This document shows positions 42,797 to 52,748 of a stretch of DNA of 64,000 nt, in pieces; the stretch's first letter is position 1; every line of letters begins with the position of its first letter. This DNA is from Thalassobacillus cyri (GTDB taxonomy: Bacteria; Bacillota; Bacilli; Bacillales; Halobacillaceae): the NCBI RefSeq assembly GCF_900107755.1, contig NZ_FNQR01000005.1, positions 163,775 to 227,774 of the forward strand, in the 5' to 3' direction. The translations under genes and the position numbers were made by a program. Below the pieces are notes generated by a model, which saw only the letters and a list, made by a program, of their open reading frames with translations, made no database searches and was not told the origin of the DNA.

Positions 42797-43595
42797 TATT
42801 CATAAAATTAATTCTAGTGAAGTAGTAGGGGGTCCTGGGCGATTGGTATGGGCGCCCCATGGTACGGATGCTCCAGAGAAAATCAGTGATGTAATGGACC
42901 TGTCTTCCCCCTATGATTTAAAGGGACCTTGGAAGGATCTTGGTGCTACAAACGAAGGTATTGCTATTAGTAGGGGCTTCGAGACAGAAGATATCCCTGT
43001 CGACCAGTCCATTGCACCAATCGATGATTATATTAACGGGTGGACGCATTCTATATCTACGCAGCTGGCTCAGAATACAGTTGAAAATCGCCAGCTTTCT
43101 TTAATTGGTAGTCCTATTGTGGAGACTCCGCCGACTACAGGAACCGCCACTACCTTAACGAATGATATCGCTGCAGGAGCAACTACATTGAGTGTTACAA
43201 GCGCTGCTGAATTCACAGAGGGTGGCTGGTTGCAAATTGGAGAAGAAATTAAGAAGGTCAGCAAGATTGCGAGCGACACTATCTACCTGGTTGAGCCGGT
43301 AGGTCAGCCTTACACTACTACCGATGAGGTTACCCCTATTACTGAACTAGGTTATAAGAAAATTGGTTACGGTGCAGTGGAAGACCGTCCAACAATCATG
43401 TTGGCTCTGCTTAACCAGAAGAAGGACGGAACCATGTATATGGCTGTCTTCCGGAAGTGTAAGGTGGCAGGAGACGATAAGGAGCAGAACTTTCAAAAAG
43501 GTACTCGATACCTGCCATTAGGTATGCAAGCTTTTCCGGAAGATGGTACTGCGACAGATGAAAATGTTTATTATGAAATCGAGCAAGTACGTTAG
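42789..43595 (+). CDS. Major tail (tube) protein
   Basis: 268 residues. Flanking regions (VWAPHGTDAPEKISDVMDLS, GATNEGIAISRGFETEDIPV and RPTIMLALLNQKKDGTMYMA, VFRKCKV) fit siphovirus tube proteins. A threonine-rich insert (about 112-185, TTLTNDIAAGATTLSVTSAA, GGWLQIGEEIKKVSKI) looks like a surface-exposed extra domain. Location before the tail chaperones and tape measure supports the call. Confidence 0.85.
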   Translation: MNDIHKINSSEVVGGPGRLVWAPHGTDAPEKISDVMDLSSPYDLKGPWKDLGATNEGIAISRGFETEDIPVDQSIAPIDDYINGWTHSISTQLAQNTVENRQLSLIGSPIVETPPTTGTATTLTNDIAAGATTLSVTSAAEFTEGGWLQIGEEIKKVSKIASDTIYLVEPVGQPYTTTDEVTPITELGYKKIGYGAVEDRPTIMLALLNQKKDGTMYMAVFRKCKVAGDDKEQNFQKGTRYLPLGMQAFPEDGTATDENVYYEIEQVR

Positions 43596-43607
43596 GAGGA
43601 ATAAGAA

Positions 43608-44045
43608 TTGACTGATATACGTTCACTGGATATTGAGCCATTAGCAACCATCACTCTTTCGTCTGGAGAAAAGCTAGATATACCAAGATTATCTACTCTA
43701 AAAATAATACAAATTGCGAAGTTCGCAGCCATTGACGGTATTAAGATATACGAAACCTATCAGGAAACGATTGAGAACCCTGACCTTACTGATGCTGAAA
43801 AGGTGGCGGTGGTAGTTTCTAATCTTAAAGATGAACAGATCGTTCATTTGTTATCCATTCTACTAGGTATCTCTGATCAAGAGGCATTGGAAATGGATCC
43901 TTTTGATACTTTAGAGATTATTACTACCTATGTTGAGCAAACAGACATTGAGAAGGCTTTTACGAACGTCCGGAAGCTGATGACCAAGTTCAATACGAAG
44001 GCCCTAGCACTAGGAGCAGCCCAGTCTCCGGACGCAAGCGAATAG
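43608..44045 (+). CDS. Tail assembly chaperone (G-like)
   Basis: 145 helical residues (SGEKLDIPRLSTLKIIQIAK, DEQIVHLLSILLGISDQEAL) resembling XkdN-type tail chaperones. It lies between the tube protein and the tape measure, where lambda-like phages make G and, by frameshift, GT. A TTG start at 43608 follows AGGAGG. The -1 frame is open from 43952 through the stop and continues into the next frame. Confidence 0.78.
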   Translation: MTDIRSLDIEPLATITLSSGEKLDIPRLSTLKIIQIAKFAAIDGIKIYETYQETIENPDLTDAEKVAVVVSNLKDEQIVHLLSILLGISDQEALEMDPFDTLEIITTYVEQTDIEKAFTNVRKLMTKFNTKALALGAAQSPDASE

Positions 44046-44065
44046 AAGAGGTTAAAAATGACTGG

Positions 44066-44395
44066 TTGAGCTTAATTGATGAGTTAGTAGGGATGATAGA
44101 GGTAGTATCTTCTCACTTTCGTTACACGGAGGAATATGTAATGAATAAAACTCCCCACTGGCTACATCGGAAATATAAGCAAGTGGATCGGGAGAAGTAC
44201 GAACAGCAACAGGCACAGGCAGAGAGCATCCATCGAGGAATAACGGTGGTCCTTGATGTGATTTTCAATAACGGGAAAGAGGCTGAAAATTTATTATTGC
44301 CATACGAGGAAGCTCTCGAAAGACTCAATCCTCAATTGGGCGAAGAACACAAATCTGAATATGTTACTGACGTTTGGTGGAAGCCTGGGCGATAA
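44066..44395 (+). CDS. Tail assembly chaperone second part (T-like, possibly frameshift product)
   Basis: 109 residues (MSLIDELVGMIEVVSSHFRY ... WWKPGR) in the -1 frame relative to the upstream chaperone. The TTG at 44066 has only a distant AGAGGT (about 14 nt). The frame is open back to 43952 with no stop, so it may be expressed as a G-T fusion by ribosomal frameshifting rather than alone. No classical slippery heptamer is seen in the overlap. Confidence 0.65.
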   Translation: MSLIDELVGMIEVVSSHFRYTEEYVMNKTPHWLHRKYKQVDREKYEQQQAQAESIHRGITVVLDVIFNNGKEAENLLLPYEEALERLNPQLGEEHKSEYVTDVWWKPGR

Positions 44396-44434
44396 TGCTC
44401 GGGCTTTTATTTCGAATAGAAGGGAGGTTAGGTA

Positions 44435-46762
44435 ATGGCGAATAATGTTGGCTCAGCTAATGTGAAGATCACCGCTGACGATCGGCAGGCAAGAAAGGAA
44501 GTCAAAGGTTTTTTTGGTTTCTTGAAAAGTACCGGAAAAATAGCTGCAGGAGTAGCTGGTGGAATTGCTGTCTTCCGAGGTATAAGTGAAGGAATAAAGA
44601 GGGCTAGTGGTGCTACTATTGGTGCTAATGCTTCGATGGAGCAATATCAAAATACTTTATCCATTGTGTTGAAAGATAGCAAAAAGGCAGCTGATACCTT
44701 AGCCTGGGCAGAGAAATTCGCGGCTAAGACTCCCTTTGAGATTCCAGGTATTGTAGAAGCGACCACCAGGCTAGAAACCTATGGCATATCTGCTAAAGAT
44801 ACTTTAGGAACTGTTGGTGATATGGCTGCAGTCATGGGTAAGCCTTTGATGCAAGCAGTTGAGGCAGTAGCAGATGCGCAAACGGGCGAACTGGAGCGTC
44901 TAAAAGAGTTCGGTATCACCAAAGACATGCTCATAGAAAAGTCAGCCGAGATGGGTAAGAAAGAAGTCGTTAATGCCAAAGGGCAAATAACGGATATGGA
45001 AGGCTTTAACGAGGCCCTCTTTGCCTTGATGGAAGAGCGATATCAGGGTGGTATGGAAGTCCAGTCTAAAACATTCAACGGTATGATCTCGAACGTTAAG
45101 GACTCCATGGGGACCATTGCTCGGGAACTCTCCAGGCCTTTATTTGATAACTTGAAGAATGGCTTAAAGGGTGTTGTACCTTTGCTGGGCTCTCTAGCTT
45201 CCCTGGTTAAAGGAGATGTGAAAGGAGCTGGGGATACATTAGTTGAAGCTTTTGGTGAAGATAAGGCTAATCGTATTATGGGTTTCTTTAATGGTGTCAG
45301 AGACGGTCTGAATACGCTGAAAACTTATACGGACATGGCAAAGGATGCATTTAAGGCACTATTCGCCATATTTGCTGGAAATCAAGAAGAGGGAGCAAGC
45401 TTACTGATTAAGCTTGGTTTATCTCCTGCTATGGTACAGCAAATCATAGCAGCCATAAATCTTATCAAGCAAATAATCAATGGGTTTATACAGGGTACAA
45501 TTACTAGATTCCAAATGATGTCTCAATTCATTATGCAAGCTTGGGCAATCATCTGGCCATTTTTACAGCCATTACTGAATGACATTGTTGCATTCATTGG
45601 CAGCATTGTTTCTCAGATAACTTCTTTTTGGCAGGAAAACGGTGCTCAAATCATGACAGCTGTACGGAATGCATTTACTTTCATTCTTACTATCATACAA
45701 GCAATAATGCCAGCGGTGCTGTTTATAATTCAAATGGTATGGACCAATATCAAAGGTGTTATCCAAGGTGCCCTCAGTATGATTATGGGGCTAATTAAAA
45801 TATTTTCCGGAGTTTTTACTGGAGACTTTTCGATGATGTGGGAAGGGGTAAAACAGCTCTTTTCTGGAGCCATTCAATTTATTTGGAACCTGATCAATCT
45901 TCTTATGTTCGGGCGTATCATCAGTGGAATTAAAGCATTTGCCACCAAGTCTATTGGTTGGTTTAGGAACTTATGGCAGCAAGCCGTGAATATCTTCAAA
46001 AACCTGGACAAGCATGTGTGGGTAATTGTAAAACGATTTGTCTCCAACATAGTCAATGCCATTTCGTCCTTCGTAAGCAATGTGATCTCTCGTTTTAATA
46101 CGATGAGAGCATTTGGAGGTAGGATATTCAGTTCCCTATGGCAAGCGATTCGTTCGACCGTAAGTAGTATGGTGAACGGTGTGAAGACTAGAATCTCTAG
46201 TATGGTTACGGGCTTTAAACACCGCGTCCAAGGGCTATATTCCAACGTGAAAAGTAAGTTCATCTCTATTAAGAATGCGATTATGAATCCTATTCGGAAA
46301 GCTAAAAACAAAATTAAAGGATGGGTTGACCAGATTAAGGGCTTCTTTGGAAACCTTACAACAAACATTCCTATGCCTCATTTCAACGTTTCAGGAAGCT
46401 TGAATCCAAAGAACTGGTTTAAAGGTGATCTGCCTAAACTGAGCGTAGACTGGTATGCCAAGGGAGCTATCTTTACTAAGCCCACATTATTTAACACGCC
46501 ATTTGGAATGAAAGGTTTTGGAGAAGCAGGACCAGAGGCCGCACTTCCACTAACCAAGTCTGTGTTAGGAACAATAGGGGCGAAAATTGCAGGGTTAATG
46601 CCCACCAATAATAACTTAGAGGTTCTGGATATTCTTCGTAGTATTGGACCAATTGTATTACAGGTGCCATTAAATAGTAGAGTTTTAGCATCGGAAACTT
46701 ATGAAGATATACAAGAAATGATTGAGAGAGATAAGAAAAGAAAGGGAGAATTTGAGGGGTGA
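44435..46762 (+). CDS. Tail tape measure protein
   Basis: 775 residues; sets tail length and is ejected with the DNA. The start (VGSANVKITADDRQARKEVK) and early region FAAKTPFEIPGIVEATTRLE are typical. Several long hydrophobic stretches lie at about 310-480, then repeats of aromatic and basic helices (NIVNAISSFVSNVISRFNTM, KTRISSMVTGFKHRVQGLYS). The C-terminus FGMKGFGEAGPEAALPLTKS is the classic tape-measure end motif. It is the longest gene between chaperones and Dit, as expected. Confidence 0.95.
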   Translation: MANNVGSANVKITADDRQARKEVKGFFGFLKSTGKIAAGVAGGIAVFRGISEGIKRASGATIGANASMEQYQNTLSIVLKDSKKAADTLAWAEKFAAKTPFEIPGIVEATTRLETYGISAKDTLGTVGDMAAVMGKPLMQAVEAVADAQTGELERLKEFGITKDMLIEKSAEMGKKEVVNAKGQITDMEGFNEALFALMEERYQGGMEVQSKTFNGMISNVKDSMGTIARELSRPLFDNLKNGLKGVVPLLGSLASLVKGDVKGAGDTLVEAFGEDKANRIMGFFNGVRDGLNTLKTYTDMAKDAFKALFAIFAGNQEEGASLLIKLGLSPAMVQQIIAAINLIKQIINGFIQGTITRFQMMSQFIMQAWAIIWPFLQPLLNDIVAFIGSIVSQITSFWQENGAQIMTAVRNAFTFILTIIQAIMPAVLFIIQMVWTNIKGVIQGALSMIMGLIKIFSGVFTGDFSMMWEGVKQLFSGAIQFIWNLINLLMFGRIISGIKAFATKSIGWFRNLWQQAVNIFKNLDKHVWVIVKRFVSNIVNAISSFVSNVISRFNTMRAFGGRIFSSLWQAIRSTVSSMVNGVKTRISSMVTGFKHRVQGLYSNVKSKFISIKNAIMNPIRKAKNKIKGWVDQIKGFFGNLTTNIPMPHFNVSGSLNPKNWFKGDLPKLSVDWYAKGAIFTKPTLFNTPFGMKGFGEAGPEAALPLTKSVLGTIGAKIAGLMPTNNNLEVLDILRSIGPIVLQVPLNSRVLASETYEDIQEMIERDKKRKGEFEG

Positions 46763-46766
46763 TTGA

Positions 46767-48203
46767 ATGCCTGCATTGTCTTTCAATGGTGTAACCAAAA
46801 ACTATTTAACCGTATTACGAGGGAGTTCCAGGCCGGCTTGGGCACCTATAGAAAGGGATATAGTAACTATTTCAGATCTGCCTGGTGGATATTTGTCAGA
46901 AACCAATATAATGATAAGGAAAATTACAATACCAGTTTTAGTAAAAGCAGATGATTTTACTGATTTAGAAGTTTTAAAGGAAGATTTAGCTTCTTGGCTA
47001 GTCACTGAAAAAGAGGAGGCTCTAGTTTTTAGTGATGAGCCTGATAGAACGTATTTTGCAGTCGTTGATGGGACACTAGATTTAGATAAACTCGTAAAAA
47101 GAGGAAAAGGAATAATTACCTTTATTTGTCCGGATCCCTATAAATACGGACCTGAATTACCCATTGATTTTCAGGGAAGTGATGTGGTTTCTATTACAAA
47201 TGAAGGGACAGCTGAGGCAGAACCGACTTTTGAGTTGGAGGTATTGAAACCTACCACTTTCGCACTGGTGCAAAATCAATCCAATGAGTACATGATGATT
47301 GGCCAGCCGGTAGACATTGAGGATTTTTCTGCAGTAGAAGAATATACTACTCTCTTAAATAATGCACTTACTAGCACTGTCGGCTGGACTGACGGGAATA
47401 ATATTGACGGCGGAACAATCGAGGGTACTATTGTCAGCGATGGAAATGGATTTGTGCCAGAAACTTGGGGGTACGCCGAAGGGTGGCATGGCCCTGCTTT
47501 AAAGACAAGTCTATCGGAAGTATTAACGGACTTCCGGGTGGAAGCAGAGGTTGAATTCAACTCCATGGATGCCCCTGGCTTGATTGGTAGGCTTGAAATT
47601 CATCTGTTGGATGAAGTCGATGAAATAGTCGGGAAGGCATCGATTCAAGACACTTATACTGGTAGGTCCTACGGAAAAGGGGTAGTACGGGCTGGGGACA
47701 ACACTGTAGGGTACCACTTCATTGAGGAAGAACCGAGTTGGTATCGTGGAAATATTATAAAAGGGTTGTTACGAATTACTCGTCGAGGGAAGCGTTGGGG
47801 AGGTTACATTACGGAAATTGTCAAAGAGAGTGGCCGTCATCATACACGTTCTAGAGAATTTTACTTTGATGAAGAGCAGCAGTTCACTCGTAATGTGGCC
47901 CAAGTGCAAATTCATTTCGGCAGAAGATGGTCCCATAACGCGCCAACCATGAAGGTTAATAACATAAAGGTTGATAAAATCAATCTATTGACCTCTGCTC
48001 AAATACCTTATATTGCCGGTACGGGCGATATTATAACTTTCGATCATACCAAAAATGGTGAGGTTTTAATTAATGGCGAGCCTTATGAAGCAATCCCGTT
48101 AGGGGCCGATTTTTTCCCCTTAGTACCTGGTGAAAATCGGCTGACTGTCTTCCCATTTGATACCTTTAACACCATCGCCCGTTATCGTCAGCGTTTTAAG
48201 TAG
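46767..48203 (+). CDS. Distal tail protein (Dit) with inserted domain
   Basis: 478 residues. The N-terminal ~135 residues are a Dit/Sipho_tail belt domain (MPALSFNGVTKNYLTVLRGS, RKITIPVLVKADDFTDLEVL, ITFICPDPYKYG). The C-terminus (TAQIPYIAGTGDIITFDHTK-like region, ENRLTVFPFD) completes the galectin-like part. A ~200-residue insertion (about 190-395) looks like a beta-sandwich, possibly carbohydrate-binding (WGYAEGWHGPALKTSLSEVL, RRGKRWGGYITEIVKESGRH). It forms the hub ring under the tail tube. Confidence 0.87.
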   Translation: MPALSFNGVTKNYLTVLRGSSRPAWAPIERDIVTISDLPGGYLSETNIMIRKITIPVLVKADDFTDLEVLKEDLASWLVTEKEEALVFSDEPDRTYFAVVDGTLDLDKLVKRGKGIITFICPDPYKYGPELPIDFQGSDVVSITNEGTAEAEPTFELEVLKPTTFALVQNQSNEYMMIGQPVDIEDFSAVEEYTTLLNNALTSTVGWTDGNNIDGGTIEGTIVSDGNGFVPETWGYAEGWHGPALKTSLSEVLTDFRVEAEVEFNSMDAPGLIGRLEIHLLDEVDEIVGKASIQDTYTGRSYGKGVVRAGDNTVGYHFIEEEPSWYRGNIIKGLLRITRRGKRWGGYITEIVKESGRHHTRSREFYFDEEQQFTRNVAQVQIHFGRRWSHNAPTMKVNNIKVDKINLLTSAQIPYIAGTGDIITFDHTKNGEVLINGEPYEAIPLGADFFPLVPGENRLTVFPFDTFNTIARYRQRFK

Positions 48204-48217
48204 GAGGTGAGACTGTT

Positions 48218-51200
48218 TTGACTAAAATCCATATTGCAGATGGACAAACCAACCGTATGTTGGGGCACATCCGATATCACCGTATTCTTTCCAATAACCA
48301 TCGTCAGTCATTAAAAAATCATTTGGAAACCTTCGACTTCCGTACCATGGCTGATCAGTCTTTTTCTGAACATCTAATCAAGCGCAATCGAATCATTATT
48401 CCTGGAGAGTACGGGGAACCAAGGGAATTTATAATCATCGAGGCCGGCGTCGACCGCATCAGCCGAGAAGTGGATATCTATACTACTGCCAGTTATCTGT
48501 CACTAAAAAAAGCTAAAGTGATCGATCCGCATACGACGGATGCACTAAGTGCAGAGGGGCATGCAAACTACGCCTTATCAGGTACAGAGTGGGAAGCAGG
48601 TAATATTGCTTTTAAAGGGATTCGCACACTCACTATTGAGCAACATACCAATCCTTTTGCTTTTTTAAAACGGGTTGCGAGTGAATTTGATTTAGAACTG
48701 GATTTTCGCATCGAACATCAAGGGGGATTTATAACCCGAAGGTATGTTGATATGGTGGAACGTATTGGAAGGCAGAGAGGTAGAACGGCGGAACTTGGTA
48801 GAGATTTATTAGAATTACGCCGAACGGAAAAAACAGATGCCATTGTTACAGCCTTGAAGGGAATCGGTCCTGAAAAGGAAGATGGTACTCGGCTGGAAGT
48901 GATTGTAGAGAATAAGGCGGCCCTGAAGCGTTGGGGAACACAAAACAAAGGTGGCACTCTCCAGCACCTTATAGAAATATATGAACCTACAAGTACGGAT
49001 CCAAACATGACGGAAGCTCGGTTACGTACGTTAACGGAGAATGAGCTGGAAAAACGGATTAATGCCGCTGTTGGATACAAAGGCGGTATTGCTGATTTAG
49101 AGCGTATTCAGGGCATGGAAAATAAAAAGATTCGCTTTGGAGACACCATCGGTATTAAAGATACAAGTTTTGAGCCTCCTCTTTACCTGGAAGCGCGTAT
49201 CCACACTCAGGAAAGAGACATTGTGAACGAATCAAAAAAGAAAATAGAGCTTGGAGATTACATTGAATATACTCAGGAACAAGTGGATGCCGTTTGGAAG
49301 TCCCTGCAAGCCGAAATAACCAAGAAAGTGTCCATGACTGAGGTAAGGGAAGTCACCTACGATAAACAAACCATCGATTCCAAAGACGCTCCCGGTAATG
49401 AAGCCAAGACCAAGTTGGACACTGATGTTGGTACTGATACAATTGAGTCCATCACGGGAGCGCAATCAAAAGCCAATGCTGCTCAAACAGCTGCGGAGAG
49501 ACATGCGGATACTGTGGCAAACCAAGCCCAATCTGCAGCCGAACAATATACTGCAGATTACGCGGTTGCTCAGACAGCCTATGACAACAAGATGCAGGAA
49601 ATCGGTAATGACCTGGCTGATAAAGCGAATCTTACTTATGTTGATGGCCAATTGGCGATGAAGCAGGAGGAAATACCGCAACAGACCACAGCACCTACAG
49701 CCCCCACTACTGGTATGCTTTGGTGGGATACATCGCAAAACCCGAACGTGTTAAAAAGATGGGATGGTACTGCTTGGCAAAAATCGAGCCCTACGGTTGC
49801 AGGTGAGATTGGCACCTATACTTTTACCGAAGTAGACAATGCCCTTAGTGCAAAGGTTGACTCTACCACATATTCAACTGATCAGCAGGGAATTATTAAC
49901 CGATTTGAATCAAATGAGACCTCTATAAGCCAAAATGCCACAGCAATAAGCAGCAAAGTGGAACAGATCACATACGAACAGGGGATAGCAGATGCAAAAG
50001 TTTATGCGGATGTGAAATCCTTAGATCAGATTGTAAGAAATGGATTTGAAGCTGCTATTCAAGATAAATGGCAGAGTGGCGTTACCTTCGGGACAGGTGG
50101 CATTACTACACCGGAAACAGGGCTATTCCAATCAACTAATACAGGGCCGCCACCTAGTGGAACTACTGGTGAAACTGCCTTACTCATTGATTCAGCAAAG
50201 GCGTTGTTATTAAGTGGAAAAACGATAAAAGTATCCATTATAGCCAAACAACCAGCATCCAATCCAACGGCTGAATTTGCAGCGGCTTATTCGACAAACA
50301 GTGTAGGAAATAGTGGATGGAACTACTTCACTCCTACAACATCATGGACAACTTACACTTTCTATTATGATGTGCCGCAGAACAATGGAAATTCAAACGA
50401 TCATTTTCTCGGGATATGGGGAGATACCTCCGGATCCGGTCTAGGGGTGTTAATCGACAGTGTTTTAATTGAAACGGTGGATCGAAAACTGGCGCAGGAT
50501 TACACGGATAGCGCGGTATCGCCGATTGACTGCAGACTTACGACAGCTGAATCTGAAATTACCCAAAATGCCAACGCAATCGAATCGAAAGTGGAAACGA
50601 CAACTTTCAATACCCTCGAGGGACGTATGGATACAGCCGAATCAAATATAACCCAGAATGCCAATGCAATCACTAGCAAGGTGGAAACTTCTACGTTTAA
50701 TACTCTAGAAGGACGAGTGGATTCAGCGGAAAGTACTATCACTCAACATAGCAATGAGATAAGCACCAAAGTGGAAGAAAACGGGGTCATTTCTGCCATC
50801 AACCAGTCGGCAGAAACCATTAAAATCCAAGCAGCGAATATCGAGTTCCAGGGAGCTGTCACTGTTCTTAGTGACATAACGGGTGAATTGGGAAACATTA
50901 CAGCAGGTAATATATCCGGGGTTGATATTTCCGGTTCGACGTTCACCGCGACAGGAACCGACGGGCGTGTTGTTATCTCCGACGATGGCTGGTTCGTTCG
51001 AGACGCAAACGGCTATGTACGCATCGGAATCACCACAACGGGGCAGACGTGGGGCCCGCCGGACCCATCAAGTATTGCTTTCTTAAACCAATGGGCGACC
51101 CTACGTACTACCGTAGGTTTGGATGTTAATCAGGATTTCAGGATAAACAGTAATTTCGGGGGTATTTTTACAGCACAAGACTTTGTTACGATTTCCGCCG

Positions 51201-51748
51201 CGGGGTCAACAGAGGTTTACGGGAGTACTGCTCGGTTAGAAGCTACTGATGGTAACGTAAACATTGAAGCGTCTAACGCAGTTGCCATCCAAGCGACTGG
51301 CGGTAACTTCTACCTTAACACTCCTAACGAGGTACGTGTGTTGGCGCCGGATCAGACGTACGGAACATATAAGCCGATTCGGGCTTCAGACTTCATTGTT
51401 TCTTCCATCGAAGACGCTAAAACCAACATACAGCCATGGGAAGGAGATGCCTTGGATATTCTCATGAATCATGCACAAATCATGAAATATAACCTGGTAT
51501 CCGATTGGAATAATGGTATAAATGCAGCCAAATATGGTTTCGTAATTGGGCAAGGCTATAAAACACCTAGTGAGATCTTATCCGATGATGGAGCAGCCAT
51601 CTCTTCTTATTCCCATCGGAGTTTGAATACAAAAGCAATCCAGCAGTTAGCTGGCATTTATTATGATCATGATGAGCGTATCAACTATTTGGAAATGGAA
51701 AATGAAACATTAAAAGCACGTATCAAACAATTGGAGGAGGCGTCCTAA
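48218..51748 (+). CDS. Tail-associated/tail spike protein (Tal) with S74-like C-terminus
   Basis: 1176 residues from TTG 48218 (AGGAGGTG site). Residues about 1-350 are the prophage tail/Tal hub domain (MTKIHIADGQTNRMLGHIRY, QEQVDAVWKSLQAEI). A long coiled linker (about 380-450), GMLWWDTSQNPNVLKRWDGT, and a carbohydrate-binding-like region (about 615-760) follow. About 2.5 copies of a ~28-residue helical repeat (ITQNANAI.SKVET.TFNTLE, about 777-852) precede a beta-rich tip. The end has S1063 and K1068 in the S-x4-K spacing of the S74 self-cleaving chaperone. Confidence 0.88.
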   Translation: MTKIHIADGQTNRMLGHIRYHRILSNNHRQSLKNHLETFDFRTMADQSFSEHLIKRNRIIIPGEYGEPREFIIIEAGVDRISREVDIYTTASYLSLKKAKVIDPHTTDALSAEGHANYALSGTEWEAGNIAFKGIRTLTIEQHTNPFAFLKRVASEFDLELDFRIEHQGGFITRRYVDMVERIGRQRGRTAELGRDLLELRRTEKTDAIVTALKGIGPEKEDGTRLEVIVENKAALKRWGTQNKGGTLQHLIEIYEPTSTDPNMTEARLRTLTENELEKRINAAVGYKGGIADLERIQGMENKKIRFGDTIGIKDTSFEPPLYLEARIHTQERDIVNESKKKIELGDYIEYTQEQVDAVWKSLQAEITKKVSMTEVREVTYDKQTIDSKDAPGNEAKTKLDTDVGTDTIESITGAQSKANAAQTAAERHADTVANQAQSAAEQYTADYAVAQTAYDNKMQEIGNDLADKANLTYVDGQLAMKQEEIPQQTTAPTAPTTGMLWWDTSQNPNVLKRWDGTAWQKSSPTVAGEIGTYTFTEVDNALSAKVDSTTYSTDQQGIINRFESNETSISQNATAISSKVEQITYEQGIADAKVYADVKSLDQIVRNGFEAAIQDKWQSGVTFGTGGITTPETGLFQSTNTGPPPSGTTGETALLIDSAKALLLSGKTIKVSIIAKQPASNPTAEFAAAYSTNSVGNSGWNYFTPTTSWTTYTFYYDVPQNNGNSNDHFLGIWGDTSGSGLGVLIDSVLIETVDRKLAQDYTDSAVSPIDCRLTTAESEITQNANAIESKVETTTFNTLEGRMDTAESNITQNANAITSKVETSTFNTLEGRVDSAESTITQHSNEISTKVEENGVISAINQSAETIKIQAANIEFQGAVTVLSDITGELGNITAGNISGVDISGSTFTATGTDGRVVISDDGWFVRDANGYVRIGITTTGQTWGPPDPSSIAFLNQWATLRTTVGLDVNQDFRINSNFGGIFTAQDFVTISAAGSTEVYGSTARLEATDGNVNIEASNAVAIQATGGNFYLNTPNEVRVLAPDQTYGTYKPIRASDFIVSSIEDAKTNIQPWEGDALDILMNHAQIMKYNLVSDWNNGINAAKYGFVIGQGYKTPSEILSDDGAAISSYSHRSLNTKAIQQLAGIYYDHDERINYLEMENETLKARIKQLEEAS

Positions 51749-52167
51749 TGCAGGTAAAAATCAAACATGAACAAATCGGGCAGGCAATCGACCTGCTTTT
51801 TCATTTGTCTTTAAAAGGGAAGCAATCCAGGCACCGGACGACATTCATCAAAAAGTTGACTGAACGGCTGCATGAGGTAGAAGGTCAGCGGAATGACCTG
51901 GCAAAGGAACATTCATTCCTGGATGAGGAAGGCAACCCTAAAATGCTAGACAATGGGAAGAGATACGACATCAAGGATATGGAAGCTTTTCAGAAAGACG
52001 TTCAGGAGCTCTATGAGGAAGAACTGGTCCTTGAAGGTGGTGATAATCAAAGAATGTTAACGACAGTAAAAGAAGTACTCCTGAACAGTGATGAATCTTA
52101 TTCCGGTAAAAAGGCACTGACATACGATTATTTGTGTGAACAATTCGAGGAGGCTGATCTATCATGA
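51748..52167 (+). CDS. DUF1617-like tail-tip protein
   Basis: 139 helical residues (MQVKIKHEQIGQAIDLLFHL, KGKQSRHRTTFIKKLTERLH, LTYDYLCEQFE) resembling DUF1617 proteins encoded after tail spike genes in Bacillus phages. Start overlaps the Tal stop (TAATG). Probable tail-fibre assembly or tip component. Confidence 0.7.
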   Translation: MQVKIKHEQIGQAIDLLFHLSLKGKQSRHRTTFIKKLTERLHEVEGQRNDLAKEHSFLDEEGNPKMLDNGKRYDIKDMEAFQKDVQELYEEELVLEGGDNQRMLTTVKEVLLNSDESYSGKKALTYDYLCEQFEEADLS

Positions 52168-52385
52168 TCGAGGAAATGAGCATTACAGTAAATAATGTAC
52201 AGTTTGTCACAGTGGATAATGAGAAAAAAGTGCATATTCATTTCAGGGGCAATGATGCCGAAAACCAAATCAATTTGAATGGTTATGTGCCAGCCACCGT
52301 AGAGGAATATGAAACAGATGCTAGTGTGGAAGGGTTGAGCGTATTGGTAAAAACCAAAGTTACGGAACGATTGGGAAGCACCTGA
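52164..52385 (+). CDS. Small tail-module hypothetical protein
   Basis: 73 residues of beta-rich sequence (ITVNNVQFVTVDNEKKVHIH, EGLSVLVKTKVTERL), overlapping the previous stop by 4 bp. No family recognised. Confidence 0.65.
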   Translation: MIEEMSITVNNVQFVTVDNEKKVHIHFRGNDAENQINLNGYVPATVEEYETDASVEGLSVLVKTKVTERLGST

Positions 52386-52449
52386 TTAGTCTTTATATAA
52401 TGAAGGAGTCCTTCTAGCCTATGTCGAAATGTTTAGGAGGAGGGATGAA

Positions 52450-52740
52450 ATGCTTAATTTTGATATTATTCAAATAAATAATAATAAAAGGCTTAGCACT
52501 AAAGGTCAGTTTGAGGGGAATCACAAGACAATTGTCATAAAAACGAAAGACTATGCCTTAAGGAAGTATTTTAAAGAAATAATAGAAGAAGGAAGAAACG
52601 TTAATTATATTTCATTCGAGAGTGAAAATAGGGAAACTGATTTTCAATTTAATGTTAAGATGCAAGCTTTGCATATGGGAATTGATATGAAGGGGAATAT
52701 TAAGATACTATTAGGAAAAAAAGTAAGTAAAAGTAAGTAA
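52450..52740 (+). CDS. Hypothetical protein at end of tail operon
   Basis: From ATG 52450 (AGGAGGAGG site) 96 residues (MLNFDIIQINNNKRLSTKGQ, YALRKYFKEIIEEGRNVNYI). AT-rich, mixed alpha/beta. It is followed by a terminator. Function unknown. Confidence 0.6.
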   Translation: MLNFDIIQINNNKRLSTKGQFEGNHKTIVIKTKDYALRKYFKEIIEEGRNVNYISFESENRETDFQFNVKMQALHMGIDMKGNIKILLGKKVSKSK

Positions 52741-52748
52741 AAGGAAAA

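Noticed and set aside
43955..43961. GGCTTTT considered as a true slippery heptamer
   Set aside because: It does not fit the X-XXY-YYZ rule and no clear downstream stimulatory hairpin or pseudoknot could be drawn.
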